From: Glossina fuscipes
Taxonomy: Eukaryota; Arthropoda; Insecta; Diptera; Glossinidae
Direction: 5' to 3'
DNA length: 64,000 bases
NCBI RefSeq assembly: GCF_014805625.2
Contig: NW_023998416.1
Location: 35,200,750-35,264,749 of the forward strand
The position numbers and the translations under genes are program-made. Shown here in pieces: positions 1-13,000 of this stretch; the first letter of the stretch is position 1; each line of letters starts with the position of its first letter. The notes beneath the pieces are model-generated. The model had not been told where the DNA came from and ran no database searches. It saw nothing but the letters and a program-made list of their open reading frames with translations.

Positions 1-393
1 TTGGAAACAAACCTTCTGTAGTAAGCGGGTAGAGAGCATACGGTTCCAAGCTGAGTATGGTTAATTCAATTTTCCATTAAGAGCTGCCAAATTTCATTCA
101 TTTCAAACTTCCTATATCATATCACGAAGATATACATGACAAAAGCACAAACACAGATAAACACACACAATTTTGTTGAAAACTTTTATCTTTTCAACAT
201 AAGGAAATGATGGGTTCTAAGAAACACAATGCAAGCCAGTCATGACTTTTTCTCTTGTTTTATTATCTAATATTACATAAAAAAAAGAAAGAAAGAAAAA
301 ACATCAATAGCAGTACTTCAAATACACAACGATTAAACATATATATTAAAATCCTATAACCACTCTAATAAGCAAAACATATAGAAATATGAA

Positions 394-413
394 AATAATA
401 ATAATAATAATAA
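394..413. repeat. (AAT)n microsatellite
   Basis: A short uninterrupted run of ATA/AAT triplets in A-rich DNA. Confidence 0.8.
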
Positions 414-734
414 AAGAAAAAAAAAATGAAAACATAAACAGTAACACTTTATAAAAAACTAAAAGGCAATAATTATAAAAAAAAAATATGAAAATAAAGG
501 AATTAATACTTAATGTACAGAAAAATTAATAACGAAAAACCATTTGTTACTTTTTTATATACAAATTCGACAACAAGTTAGCAAAGTCAATATAATAAAA
601 ATGTGTGAAAACAAAAAAAAAATTAAATGAAAAGTAAACTAACAAAATATTTCGTTTATATCAATCAATAGAAATATCTTATCAGAATAAGAAGTAAGAT
701 AAAAAAAAAGAAGAAAATTAAACATGAATAAATC

Positions 735-756
735 TATATATATATATATATATATA
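735..756. repeat. (TA)n microsatellite
   Basis: Eleven consecutive TA dinucleotides followed by a broken ACGTATATG continuation. Confidence 0.85.
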
Positions 757-2092
757 CGTATATGTATAAAATATAAATTATTTATGATTTCATTTACTCC
801 TTTGCCGTACTTTTCCTGTCTCCTTACCGCGTTTACTTAGTTTCTTACAACCAATCGCCTTTTCATTCAATTGCCTTTGTCAAATGTGGGAACAGCCATC
901 ATAAACTGTGCAGATTACAAGTCAAGTGAAATTTACAGTCTCCCTTCATATGTTCGCTCGTCCCCTGCTTGATTTCAACTTTATTCTTTTCTCAACGAGT
1001 GGATCTATTTGGTCTAAACTTAATAGAGTCAACTAAGATACCAGATCGCTATTTGAGAGAAACTTTCCGTATTAGTCACTAAACATTACATCTTACCACC
1101 ACCTAAAGACTCCTTCCTGTTTTCTGAGAATGTTTATATGAGCGAATTTTCCCATTCAACTCACATTTTACACATTCTCTTAGCGTGAAAAGTTTTCTTT
1201 TTCGATTTTATTATTTAAACATATTAAAAATTTCCCAATTTTCCTTCTACAAAGACGCATTTTTTAAATGGCCTGCTATATATGGGGAAGGGCGATAAAA
1301 TATTAAGAATTAATCTATTCTCAATACGGGCTACATTTGTGCCAAAACGTGTCAGTATATCAAAGTTCATCAAAATATCGCGTAATTTTGCGACCTGAAG
1401 CTTGAACATAAGATAATTGAGTTGAGTTGAGCTTTAAGTTGAGTTACGAAACGACAGTGAACGTATTTATTTTAACGAGTATCAAAGATGACTATGAATT
1501 AAGAGAACTGATGCAAAGATTGAATGCAAGATTAAAATTAACCATTTTGGAATTGAAGCTTACTCGATATGTTTATACGATTTATCATAAGAGGGAACAA
1601 TAATTCTTCTCATAGTTGTTGTTAAGACTTTGCACCTTTCACAGCTGAGCTCTCCAATATCAGTTTTGCTAAGCCATGAGTCATTTCAAGTCTTCAATCC
1701 AAAACCGAAGGCTTTGTAATATTGCTCAGAATATGACTGATAGAGTCGATACATAAATGTGGATTGAATATCAAGCAGTACCATAGCGAAAAATGCGAAA
1801 AGAAAATAAGACAGATGTATCGGTTCATATTAAAAGCTGCAATTGCTTAATGCTAAATGCACGTCTGAGATACCTTTCCAATGCGTCAATGGGTTTTGCG
1901 CAATTTTCATTAAAAATTCGCTTCTGGACGAATATGGGTTTTTTAATAGCTTTTATTAATAATTTTTTCATCTTTTTCTTATCATTTACATAACTTTCCA
2001 TATACTAACTACACACACTGCTATTAAAAATTGTTTTAAAAACTTTTTTGGTGCACAGACAAACACTCACACATACAGAAACGCACACATTA

Positions 2093-2126
2093 ACACACAC
2101 ACACACACACACAAACAAACAAACAT
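2093..2126. repeat. (AC)n then (ACAA)n microsatellite
   Basis: About ten AC dinucleotides run directly into ACAA tetranucleotide repeats. Confidence 0.85.
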
Positions 2127-2965
2127 AAACATTAACACAACACACCTAAAAATAATTTAGGCTACAAAGGAAATCCAAAATTAATTGAATAAGACATTAT
2201 TTCAGATATAAAAAATTAAAATAAAAAATTCTAAATTATATCGAATTAAACTAAAACACTAAAGGAGTCACATGCACACGCCTTTTGGTCTGTATGTTAA
2301 TTTGCTATTTATATATAAAAAATATTTTCATAAAAATCAAATATACGTATTTATTATAATTACCTAATTAATCTTAAGTCTCGATATATAAAATTTGAAA
2401 TTGAAAATATATTTATTCTTATCCGTCAAAACCCATAAAAGGAACTTTTAAAAATAATTTTTATTAAAATAAACTATTTTTTCACTATAAGTTTACGTAT
2501 TAAAAAGGAAAAAAAAAACAAATTTACATTTTGTGTTAAACTTTCAAACTAAACTTGAAAATATTATGAAATAGAGAAAAATTAGTTTTAAAGACAGAAC
2601 TTCTCTTCTGCAAATTCATTCTTCTTAAAATGCATAAAAAAATTCTATAAGAGAAATGGTTTATGTAACGAAAACAAACACAAACTAAATTATTAACAAT
2701 TTATGCATAATCCCTTTCTATGAGTATATAAGCAGTGAAAAAGTGAGTAAATTGTTGTTTAGTAAAAACTAAAACTAATCTAACGAATGCAAACACTCAT
2801 GAGACAAGATAAAATTCATATTAATATATATTTACAAAAATAAAATCAAGCAAAAAAAATTATTTAAAAGGGAAAAAAACCAAAAAAATATTAAAACAAA
2901 AAATTAAATAAAGATTGAATTATAAAACAAGTACACGAACTACTTTTAATCATTTTGAAACAAAA

Positions 2966-3312
2966 ACAAGTAAGAAAATTAAATTCGGTCGAGGTTCTCT
3001 CAGTTTACGTAGTGCTGGGGGTGTGCCCTTCGACCGGTTTCGCCCATTTCCAACCTGCGTGCAAGAGCTTCCAATTTTTCTGCCAAATTTGAAATCTACA
3101 CCTTCATTTTTGCGGCCAGGAAACCATTTACAATACTTATTAAACAGATGGACAGATGGACGGTTAGACATGGCTAAATCAAGTCAGAATTTCACGATGA
3201 TCAAGATATATACTTTATAGGGTTTCTAAACATTCGTTTTGGGTGTTGCGTACATTATGAGAAAGAAAAAAACGATTACACCGCCATCTTACAGTGGTGG
3301 GTATAAAAAAGG
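2966..3312 (+). repeat. mini-me/DINE-1-like repeat, copy with both ends
   Basis: The copy starts with ACAAGTAAGAAAATTAAATT and ends with ACAGTGGTGGGTATAAAAAA. Inside, in order, are a GGAC-type proto-microsatellite (about 3145-3163), a core reading ATGGCTAAATCAA through TTTCACGATGATCAAG, and a short TA-rich run. A GGAC/GTCY tract and a TA tract flanking a roughly 33-bp core is the published layout of dipteran mini-me elements, which are related to DINE-1/INE-1 Helitron derivatives. The same order recurs near 18.6, 37.2 and 48.2 kb. No coding capacity is seen, as expected for a non-autonomous element. Confidence 0.7.
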
Positions 3313-5508
3313 AACTTAGCAATTTAGATTGTAATGAAAAAATTTGGCGTGATTCTCTTCTTGGAAAGATTCCCTAGCTACCTTTCCAAAGTGTGATTAA
3401 GTGTACTGCAGTTTAGCCCTAAGCTGTTCGGCTTCATAAGCGCCAAGTCTGTCCGTCTCATAAGATGCCAATAAATCTCGGCAAAGGACGGTCCCTATGA
3501 TTTAAGCTTGGGCGGATTGAACGCCTTGTATTTTAGTTTAGCGAGTTAAACGCTTTTGAATTGCTTGTAAGATAACAATTAAAATTGTTTATTCAAATTT
3601 CAACTATTTATACTTAACTTTACCAGGTGACATTATGTTAACGTAATCACTAATTAATTGGGGCGCCTGGCATCGTATTGCATTTCGTAATGCAATACTC
3701 AGCTAGTTGAAGTGCGACAAAATTTTTGTTTTTCTTTTTACTACAGAATTATACAAATTCAGCATAATTCTGTCTCGCTTCAAAGCGAATACATATGACG
3801 GTATGCGATTACACTACAAAATAAGCAATGATAGAATCAGTTTATTAAACTTTGCTTTATTTGATTTCTAAACTTTTCATCAAATTGTTTGCCAAATTTT
3901 ATATTTGATTAACGTGTTTATATATTTTTCTTTCTCTTCTTTGTATTTTTTGTTACGCACACACACACAGTGAATATCACAAATATTTCTTTATAAGTGC
4001 AACAAACGAAAAGCCAACCTCGATAGGGATGCAATCGTGCGCCATCTACTCAAAATTCAATCGTGTCTTTTTGTCTTTCTTACTGTACGATACGCCGCCT
4101 GTCCATGTATATATCTGTTTGCATCAGCCTATGTAGTATTTGTGGTAAATATTCTCCCGTTATCGACAATAAAGATATCACCTACAAATTTGCAAAAAAA
4201 ATTGAAATTGACTTAACTTTTCAAAGCCACGCCCAAAACGCCCACATGCCTATGCGACAAAAACTTTTATTTTGAAAATAGTAGAAGTCAGCTGCGCCCA
4301 GTCCGTATTATAGAGCATGAAAATTTTGTTTTTTTTCTTCTTTTATGTTTTTCAGGAATAAACGGGGAGAGATATAAAAGATTTGGTCCCGACCAAATGT
4401 AATTCTCTTGCTTGTTATACCCAGCACCGAAGCATGGGGGGTACATTCTATTTGACAATACGTTTGCAAAGCCCATAAGGAAGCATCAGAGACCCCACGC
4501 AGTTGATGGTGCTCTCCTGGTCGCAAAAATGGAGGTATTGACTTCTAATTTGGTAAAAACATTGGAAGTTTCTGCGCGCAGGTTGGTACTGAAAGTGGGC
4601 CAAATTGGCTAGAGCAGAAGCACGCAGTGGAGCGTAAACTAAACGCAACTCATTAGATAACACAAATAGTTATGTCTTAATAATACCAGCGATATGGGTA
4701 TGAAATAAAAGAACCTGGAGTGTAGAATGCGAAAAGCATAGTAGTGGCCCACGCCGAATATAACTAATAGCTAACTTTTGCTTTTTATTACTTCTGTATT
4801 TATGGTGTATCTTTCTTTGCCAATTTTCCTTATCCATTTTACGTTTTTCTACTGATATTTCCAACAATCGTCGCTCCATGGTGATCAATTGTTTGAGTGC
4901 TGCCAGCGTAGAGTTGGAAAACTCGTGTATTTTTTGAACTGATTTGTGATCTCTTTCCTCTACCTGGCTATATATCGACCAAACAAGTACCTACTCAGTT
5001 TCTACTAATTCTACGTTTCCGGTTTTTGTGGATCACACAAAATTTTTTGACTAATTCCAAATTCATTTATTCTTTTTTAAATTTTGTGACACCAACAGGT
5101 AAGAGCACCGACAATAATTATTTGATTTTGTTGTTTTTTCTAAAATTTTGAAATTTCTGATATTTAGTAATCTTTCTATGTACATTAATTTTACCAAATA
5201 TCTGGTTTCATAACGAATAGTTTGCTTTAATTTCCTTTTAAACATGAAGTTCGACGTTTTACATTCGATGCCGAGCGCATTTCATCAACCCAATTCTCTT
5301 TAACGGATACTCGTTCGAATTGCTTTACGAGAATTACTTAAATTAACTCGATAAGCGTGATTCGTAATGTTGGATTCCTTTTTTTCTCTTGACTTCTTTA
5401 TGTTACTCACGTAAATATGTGCACACTTAAGGAACAGCGGATGCCCACCCAGAATTGTGAGAAATTAGATAGTTTTCAATCTGCCTACAATATTACAAAG
5501 AGCTATAT
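3313..5508. other. Intergenic stretch with decayed repeat pieces
   Basis: No gene is supported. The stretch holds degenerate mini-me-like fragments around 4040-4260 and 4390-4650. It also holds a short piece near 4685-4745 (GGGTATGAAATAAAAGAACC) that recurs near 37.87 kb and, inverted, near 47.75 kb. The rest is AT-rich and featureless to my reading. Confidence 0.5.
4390..4650 (-). repeat. mini-me-like repeat, inverted copy
   Basis: Read on the minus strand, it goes from a purine-rich leader (near 4640) through ATTTTTGCGACCAGGAGAGC to a GGTGCTGGGTATAACAAG end. It then runs directly into CAAGAGAATTACATTTGGTC, which resembles the start of another copy. This suggests a head-to-tail junction of two family members. 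The GGAC and TA tracts are degraded. Confidence 0.55.
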
Positions 5509-5510
5509 AT

Positions 5511-6756
5511 TAGCTTGGGGAAAAAGAAATCCATTATTTTTTCGTTGGATGGCTGCACTGATAGATTTCTCGTAAAGTATCGATCAAACAATTTCATATT
5601 TATGCTCGTTGGAAAGGTGACATTTCGCAGTAAAAAAAATTCTTTTGCTGTTTTTTATTTGTTGCATTCAGTTGTGAGTTACAGCGTGTTAAAAATGGAA
5701 GTGAGCAAAGAGAAAATTCGGTACATTTTACAGTTTTTCTTTGACAAAGGCGAAAATGCAAGCCAGGCGGCTAAAATTGTGAATGGTGTTTATGGTTCCG
5801 ATACTGTAACAGCCAATTATGTGTAATTTTGGTTTCGTAGATCAGGAATTTTTGATGTTAAAGATGCAGCTCGCACAGGTAGGCCGGTCGTCGAAAATGT
5901 CGATAAAATCGGAGAAACGATCGAAGTTGACCGGCATGTTAGCAGTCGTAACATCGCCCAGGAGCTAAAAATCGACCATAAAACAGTTTTAAACCATTTA
6001 CACAAAGCTGGATTCAAAAAGAAACTCGATGTTTGGGTGCCACACCAATTAACAGAAAAAAACATGATGGATCGAATTTCCATCTGCGAAGTCTTGGCCA
6101 AACGGAATGAGATAGACCCATTTCTTAAACGGATGGTGACTGGAGATGAGAAATGGATCACATACGATAACCCTGTGCGAAAACGACCGTGGTCAAAGAG
6201 CGGTGAAGCAGCTCAAACGGCCAGCAAGGTTTTGCTATGCATTTGGTGGGACTGGAAGGGGATTATTTATTATGAGTTGCTTCCACATGGCCAAAAAGCT
6301 AAATTCTGATCTCTACTGTCAACAACTGGACCGTTTGAAGATAGCGATTGACCAGAAACGGCCAGAATTGGCCAACAGGAGAGGTGTCGTGTTCCACCAG
6401 GACAAAGCTAGGCCACACACATCTACAGTGACTCGCCAGATACTTCGGGAGCTTGGTTGGGAAGTTTTAATGCATCCGCCATACAGTCCGGACTTGGCAC
6501 CAAGCGATTATCATCTTTTTCTTGCATTGCAAAATTTCTTTAATGATAAAAAATTGGAATCTAGGGAGGATTGTGAAAATCGACTACTAGAGTTTTTTGC
6601 AAATAGAGACCAGGACTTCTATGAGAGAGGTATTTTGAAGTTACCTTTAAAATGGCAACAAATCATACAACAAAACGGTGCATATTTGACCCAAATCGGA
6701 CAATCCGAAGCATGTTAAATAAAGTAAAAATAATGGATTTCTTTTTCCCCAAACTA
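5511..6756 (+). mobile_element. mariner-family (Tc1/mariner) DNA transposon, nearly full length
   Basis: The element is bounded by TA dinucleotides at 5511-5512 and 6755-6756, as expected for the Tc1/mariner target site. Just inside are near-perfect terminal inverted repeats: the left end GCTTGGGGAAAAAGAAATCC and the inverted right end GTTTGGGGAAAAAGAAATCC match over about 29 bp with one difference. A mariner transposase reading frame lies between, carrying two inactivating lesions. The close match of the two ends and the small number of lesions suggest a fairly recent insertion. The subfamily is not assigned. Confidence 0.93.
5695..6718 (+). pseudogene. mariner transposase, broken by one stop and one frameshift
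   Basis: The start is taken as the ATG at 5695 (MEVSKEKIR...), since the upstream frame only reads through the terminal repeat. Family landmarks appear in order: an N-terminal helix-turn-helix, the WVPHQL linker motif, and three catalytic aspartates in TGDEKWITYDN, FHQDKARPH and YSPDLAPSDYHLF, the D,D34D pattern of mariners. Two lesions break it. An in-frame TAA at 5824-5826 lies where family members read FWFRR. A +1 slip lies in the A-run 6293-6297, after which homology continues in another frame to the stop at 6718. All three catalytic residues survive, so the copy was active until recently, but as assembled it should not make functional enzyme. Confidence 0.93.
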
Positions 6757-8725
6757 AAACTATTCAAATGTTCACTAGAACTAGCCGTAAGTTCTTTCCC
6801 GAAGTGATAGTAGCCGATCGGTTAGCAATATATCAACGATAACATTTTCTTTCAATTTGTATTAAAAGTCCCATTAGAATATTTTTCACCCCACCTCAGA
6901 CCAGACATAAAAAACTGATTAAAGGTCTTTCCTTATAAACAAAAGTCCCCAAAATAAATTTCAATAAATTTCAAAAACTCCACCCTGGCTTTTCATATAC
7001 TGCTCTTAAATTTTCCAAACAATTCCATCCAATTCCACACTAATATATTCTACAAGCCGCTAACTTGCACGAATTATGACCAAAATATATTCTACAAACT
7101 GCTAACTAGCATGAGTTAAGATCGAAATATATTCTATGTAAAAAGTTCGCGCGATTGAAAAATTCTGCAAAATCGATACCACAATTACCTACATCTTACA
7201 TCGCTAGCTGAAATTGCAAATAAAAATCATATTCGCACGAAATAATGTATATAGATTAAACAAAATTACTTTTTATGAAACCGTTTGCCGTTAAATAAAA
7301 TGAAAGTTATCTTTAATATCTTGTAAAAATGATACATGGCGTATTGTTATCATGCCTTAATTTGCACTCGAAACGTTTGCCAATAGATGAATTTGTAGTA
7401 AGTGTAACATTTTGAAACTTTTTCAAACCTTGATACTAGAAGCAATGTATGCCTTGTGTCCATTTTCGTAAAGGGTTCTTTTTTTTATCTATTTTTTTCT
7501 CTTTTTCTTTCCCCTTAATTAGACATAGTGTATTGAATAGTAAGACTATCTAGTCATCACTTATTTTACTTTCATGGCTACCATGACTGCCGTCCATTGT
7601 CTCTACAACTTATATATTCTAATAAGTTTGACAATAAATGCTAACCGGAAATTATTGGGCCCGATAAACAAGTATTATTTAAAAGCAAAACTAAAGGATA
7701 ATGGCGCGAAAGCATCTTAACGGTAGAGATGTGTTTTAATAGCTAATATAATAGATATTTAATACGATTCATGTATACGTCTACCATGCTAAACTCTTCC
7801 CTTTGAAATGCTTCACAAAAAGCTACGTATAATTGTTCCATTTGTCGTTCGAAATTCTCTCCTAACATTTTGTGATAAATACGTTATTCTTTGTTTACAA
7901 CTAACGATTGAAATGATTGTAAATTTTCTAAAAATTCCTTTTTATTATTGCTTTCCTGATACATAGCCAACAAAACGATCAATAGGGATCATAAGCAGAA
8001 ATTCCAAGCAACATATATTTTCGATAATAAATACAACACTGCTAAATTTGAATTTTTTTTTTATATCCGCCACCAAAAAATATGGCAGATATACATAATT
8101 TGCATAGACGCTGTATATATATACATATATAGCTAACAAACATCAAATTATGAATCGATTTAACCATGCCTGCCTGTTTGAATATGTGGTATCTGTGGTA
8201 AAAGTTCTTCAGCCCACTAAACTGAAATTATCGGGTTAAAATTTAGCAGACACATGAACGACACGCCCACAATACAACCTTAATTGACTCCAATTCCAAA
8301 AGCAAAACAATTGTGTTTTCTCTTTATCCCTCGCATCTCAAGGTAGGCATAGCCATAAAAATTTCCACATACATTCCATGGATGATTCTGCAGTATCTGT
8401 AAAAAGAAGAAAAAATCGTTCACGCCAGCCAGAATATTTGTAAAAAGCGAACACAAAAAAAAGCGAACGATAAAAAATACATATGTTTTTTTATAAAAGT
8501 AAACAAAAGCTAAAAAAATTCTCTCCGAGATATTTTTATTTTGTTTATATTTGACCAGGAAATTTTTATTCAAAACACTTGTACTGGACATATAAGCCAC
8601 AAATCTATTGGCTTGGTCCATCTCCATTTAACATGCCAAAAAAAAAACACTTGTAGGATTATTTTCTGATTAAATAAATTTTCCTTATCTTGTACAAAAA
8701 GCAAACAAAACGAAAATTTGAAAAT

Positions 8726-8825
8726 NNNNNNNNNNNNNNNNNNNNNNNNNNNNNNNNNNNNNNNNNNNNNNNNNNNNNNNNNNNNNNNNNNNNNNNNNNN
8801 NNNNNNNNNNNNNNNNNNNNNNNNN
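8726..8825. other. Assembly gap (100 N)
   Basis: Exactly 100 N. This is a conventional placeholder for a gap of unknown size, so distances across it are not reliable and an exon could be missing. Confidence 0.98.
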
Positions 8826-9202
8826 GTAAGAAATATAAATTTATTTATTGATTAGTATGCTTCTATTATAAAGTTACTAGCTAACACAATCGTAAATAGA
8901 TGTCCAATGTGTAAAAAAAAATATACACATACATACGTAACACATCGTAGTCTCTTCGATTCATAACCTACAGTTTGTTTAGAACTTTTTTTGCGAAGGA
9001 AGGGATTGCAACGCTGTTACAATTATTTGTAATTTTTTGTGGAAACTGGGTTAAGTTTTTACATGAGCACATGAATAATTTTTTTCTTCTTCTTCTTAAT
9101 TACATGACAGCAGTTTAACGTAATTGGCATAGTGTTACCAAAGTCAAAAAACGAGCTAACGGTTTGTTGCGAGAAAACAAAGACAAAAAATATTTACATA
9201 AA

Positions 9203-9439
9203 CGGAAAACCATCTGAGAATTGTATACCTAGAAATCTCTTTGAAAATGTTGGCATCTAATTTCATTGAATTTGAACTCCTGATGGCAAAAAATCTCCAT
9301 GTTTTTGCATGAAATCACAGATAAATATCTGATTAATGGTAAGTTGATGCAGCGTGTACAAGACTCGGATGAAATCCTAGAAGTTTCCCCCCGAATTGTA
9401 GGCCGAAGTGCTTTACGCAAATTTTATAAACGCATCTAA
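9203..9439 (+). pseudogene. Unidentified exon-like reading frame with a frameshift
   Basis: Two abutting open stretches look protein-like. The first reads ...LRIVYLEISLKMLASNFIEF... The second reads ...LMQRVQDSDEILEVSPRIVG... and ends at the stop 9437-9439. They lie in different frames and would join across the T-run at 9302-9306 if that run were one base shorter. An acceptor-like site (TACCTAG) falls just before 9232. It may be a decayed terminal exon, a retrocopy fragment, or a real exon with a sequencing error beside the nearby gap. I do not recognise the family and infer no function. Confidence 0.3.
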
Positions 9440-10039
9440 AATTTTTCATAAAGAAATTTGCAAAGTATTCTTATTTAATACGAAGAGCCTAAAAGAACTA
9501 TAGCTTCATATATCAGAGACAAAGAGGCAATCGAAATAATGTGAATAAGAATCGTTGCTTTCCACAAATGAAAGTATCTGCATAGCATAAGGTTTATAGG
9601 ATTTAAAGATTTTTTCTTCAATTTTCTCCATGCTTTTGCATTTTATTTCTGAATAATTAAATTTTTTTATTATTACAATTTTTGTACTAAAGTTATATCC
9701 AACTAATCTAAAGTACAACTAATTTAAAGTAAATGGAATTGGAATAAAGTTAAAATCAGACGAGAAAAACATTCCAAAATTTCATTCGATCAACAGAAAA
9801 ATGTTCTGCTTACGTTCGCGGCAAAGCGAATATTTGAAATCCCTAAAAAAATTGCTGGAAAATACTGTGAACTTTAGATCGATATTTACTATATAAAAAT
9901 TACATGCTTTCCATAACCTGCGGGTATAAATTATAGAAATGAGTTTTGAATCTAAGTTTCTGAGATTGACATTGTTTTATGTGTATACTAGGTGATAAAA
10001 GACTTTCCCGCTCGGGAGTGGGCATAAGAAAGTGCAATA

Positions 10040-13000
10040 TCAATTAAGATTCCTCTGCAGTGTAAATGACGGTGATTCATGATTCTGTAACTCAGCCAAA
10101 ACATTTTTTGGATCTTCAGATCTAAGATAAGGATTTATTTCCGGCTGTGGTTCAAACATGACATTGCCGCGTACCACTCGAACACGTGGTCCAACAGCGC
10201 GAGGGTTAAATTTTATTTTTCCGCAACTATCGGGGCGTGTGTTGCGATGGGTTTTCAAAGCGCTTATACAAAGGAAAAGCTCGTCGCAGCCGTAACATTT
10301 GTAGCGTTTCATACCAATATGCCGCGATAGATGAGCTATTAAAGTTTCACGATGAGTAAAGCGAACAGAGCATACCTAGAACAAGAAAAATATAAATGCT
10401 AAGCAGAACAAATCATATTCTATAAAGCAGGAGTTATCGGCAAAATACAGATCAAAACGATCAAAGTCAAAAAAGACATGATCAAATCTATTCATGAATA
10501 AGACGTAACTACCTAAAAACAAGCAAAGAACTCATTTGAAACAAGTAGATAAAATTTAAAACGACAATAAAAGTCAGAAAATATCCGTTTAAGTGAGTTC
10601 AACGTGTTAAAGAACGATAGACAATAAGTTTTCCGTATTGTAAGAAATTTAAAGGTTACCAGAAACAGAGAATTTGCTATAAATAGGACAAACCCAGCTT
10701 ACCTCGCAAACAAATGGCTTTTCCCCGGTATGAGTACGATGATGTACAGTTACTTGTCCCTTGGTACGAAAACGTTTATCACAATAATGACATTTATGCG
10801 GTAATTCTCCAGTGTGTATGGACGTATGGCAGTGTAACGTGCCACTCGAATAAAACTTCTTCGGACATTGAGAACAAGAATAACGTGGTACACGGCTACA
10901 ATTGGCTAAAACGTGATCATGAAGCATAGACTTCGACGAACAAGTACGACCACATTTGTTGCATATGTAACGCGTTTTGTGCATATTCAAGGCAGAAAAT
11001 GTAATGGGTGCAACATTCGCAACTGAGGGAGGCGAGGATAGTGCTTTTGTGGAGTTATCGGGAAAGTCTGGGGGGCTGACCACTGTCTCATTTGCATCCG
11101 GGATGTTGCCCATAAAGTCCTCTCTTTTACCTCTTGAGGATTTTACTTTTTCTGGATAATTCTCCAAAGATTTTAAAAGAACTTTAAGAAGAGAAAATTA
11201 AAAGCGTTGCCTAGACTATTGTAATAAAAACTCACTGGTTGTTTTAAATGGTTTGGCTTGTACACATATCTTATGTAAGTCCTTTTGTGTCAAATTATGA
11301 GCATTGAACAAATGCATTCGCAAACCAGCTTTTAGTTCATAATCTTTCTGGCAATAAGGACAAACCAATCTATAGTGATAGTCAGGATGCTGTCGACGAG
11401 CTTCCATTAATTCCAAATTTGGTGATGTAATTATGGAAACAAAGACCGAAGGCGGATTGGAAGTGACATTTAATGAAGCGCTGCTAGTATTCACCGCCAA
11501 ACATTGTACTTTATCATTAATGGAATCTGTTCTAAGGTTAGGGGTTCCACTTGACTTCTGCTCCGTTTGTTTTTGTTCGACTTGTTCTATTTGTTTTATA
11601 AAATGATCTATTAATTGCTTCTTTTCTGGTATATTTTCCAAAGCCTTCAATCTCTCTTTCGATATAACCACATTCTTACGTAAACACTCGACTTTACTCG
11701 GAGCTTGCACAGGCAATCTTTTCAGACCATCCACATCAACAGTGGTGGGCTTGTTTGTAGAACTCGCTTCTACCTTTTCCTGCGTGTTTAACAGATTTGC
11801 ATTGAAAAGCAAAGGAGGCGGCGTTGCAGAAGATATTGTTGTCGTTGTTGGGATCGTTTGTGTACTTTTTAGTGGATGGAATTTAAGTAGAAAAGGTGAT
11901 TTTTTCAAATCCGTCCGTTTGATCAACGGCAGATTTGGATTTAATACCGGTTGATTACATTTTGTCACTTGAGTGCTAGTTGGCAATTTTATAATTTGCA
12001 TGTGATTGAGAGGCACAGACACCAAACGTGCGGGAGTGCTAGTACATTCACTGTTAACAGTAGCCTTAGTTTTTAATTTCATAGGCACGAGGCATGGGAC
12101 TTTACTTGTCTTTTCATTTGTAACTTGCTTCGGAGGAATGGAAATCGTACGTAAAGAGCTGCTCGCAATAGAAGCTATGTTACTATTAAGATTGGCATTA
12201 GGGTTTAATTGCCTGTGCAAAAGAGATGGTGCTCCACCGATATTTTCATTTATAGGCAGAGCCGGTGGTGTAATTTTCTCCTCAATCGATGGAATGGAAA
12301 CCAGACGTAGAGAACTGCTAGGAATGGAAGCAATATTATTATTCACATTGACATTAGCTTTTTTTAATTGCATTGTCAAGAGAGGTGGCGCTCTAGTGAT
12401 GCTTTCATTTAACGCGGTTGCCGGCGGCTTTATATTCACGTAGCTTAGAGGTATCGAAAACAAACGTAAAGGTTTACTAGCGTTGGAAACAACAATGTTA
12501 TTATTTTTAACATTGACACTTGCTTTGAATGGACATGATAAGAGAGGTAGAGCTCTAATGGCGTTTTCATTCGTCGCGGTAGCTGATGATAACTTGACCA
12601 GTTTAAAATTCATTAAAGGTTTTATAACTGTGGTACTGGGAACAATTTTTGGGGAGCTCCCACCGTCATCCGAAGGGGTTAAGGCTGGCGTTATTGACGA
12701 TGTGGCTTGCAAGTGAACAGGCCTTGTGAGAGTTTCTTTATCCTGTTTTTTGGAAAAGTCAAGTTTATCACAATCATCATCGGGTTCTTCTTTGATATCT
12801 TCTTTTAAATCCGATTCAGTTTTTATAATCACTTCTGGAATAATGGGCAAAGGAGTGGTAAAATATTCCTCGTCAAATTCCTCCAGAGGTTCTTTTTTAA
12901 TTTCCACATCCGTATTTTCCGCGATTTTTGTGCGTTTACTTACTAAAGTATCGCCCTGCTCAGATATGTCTTCCACTGGAGCTCGCCTCTTGTTTACATA

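Larger units (their letters stand above)
1..2965. other. Gene-poor AT-rich stretch with simple repeats
   Basis: No coding region is supported here; the open frames are short and show no recognisable domain. The DNA is strongly A/T-rich, with poly-A runs and several microsatellites. It could be intergenic, intronic, or the long 3' UTR of a gene lying to the left, and the sequence alone does not decide between these. Confidence 0.5.
6757..10039. other. Intergenic stretch, no confident gene
   Basis: No intact coding region is supported. It contains a degenerate mini-me-like piece at about 8050-8240 (GTGGTATCTGTGGTAAAAGT resembles 4130-4150), the assembly gap, and an exon-like remnant at 9203-9439. 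A minus-strand AATAAA at 9666-9671 is a candidate polyadenylation signal for the zinc-finger gene to the right. Confidence 0.5.

Noticed and set aside
12006..12443. 145-codon plus-strand frame opposite the zinc-finger exon, and similar plus-strand frames at 11742-13001.
   Set aside because: They are antisense shadows of the minus-strand coding exon, which has the recognised fingers and consistent splicing.
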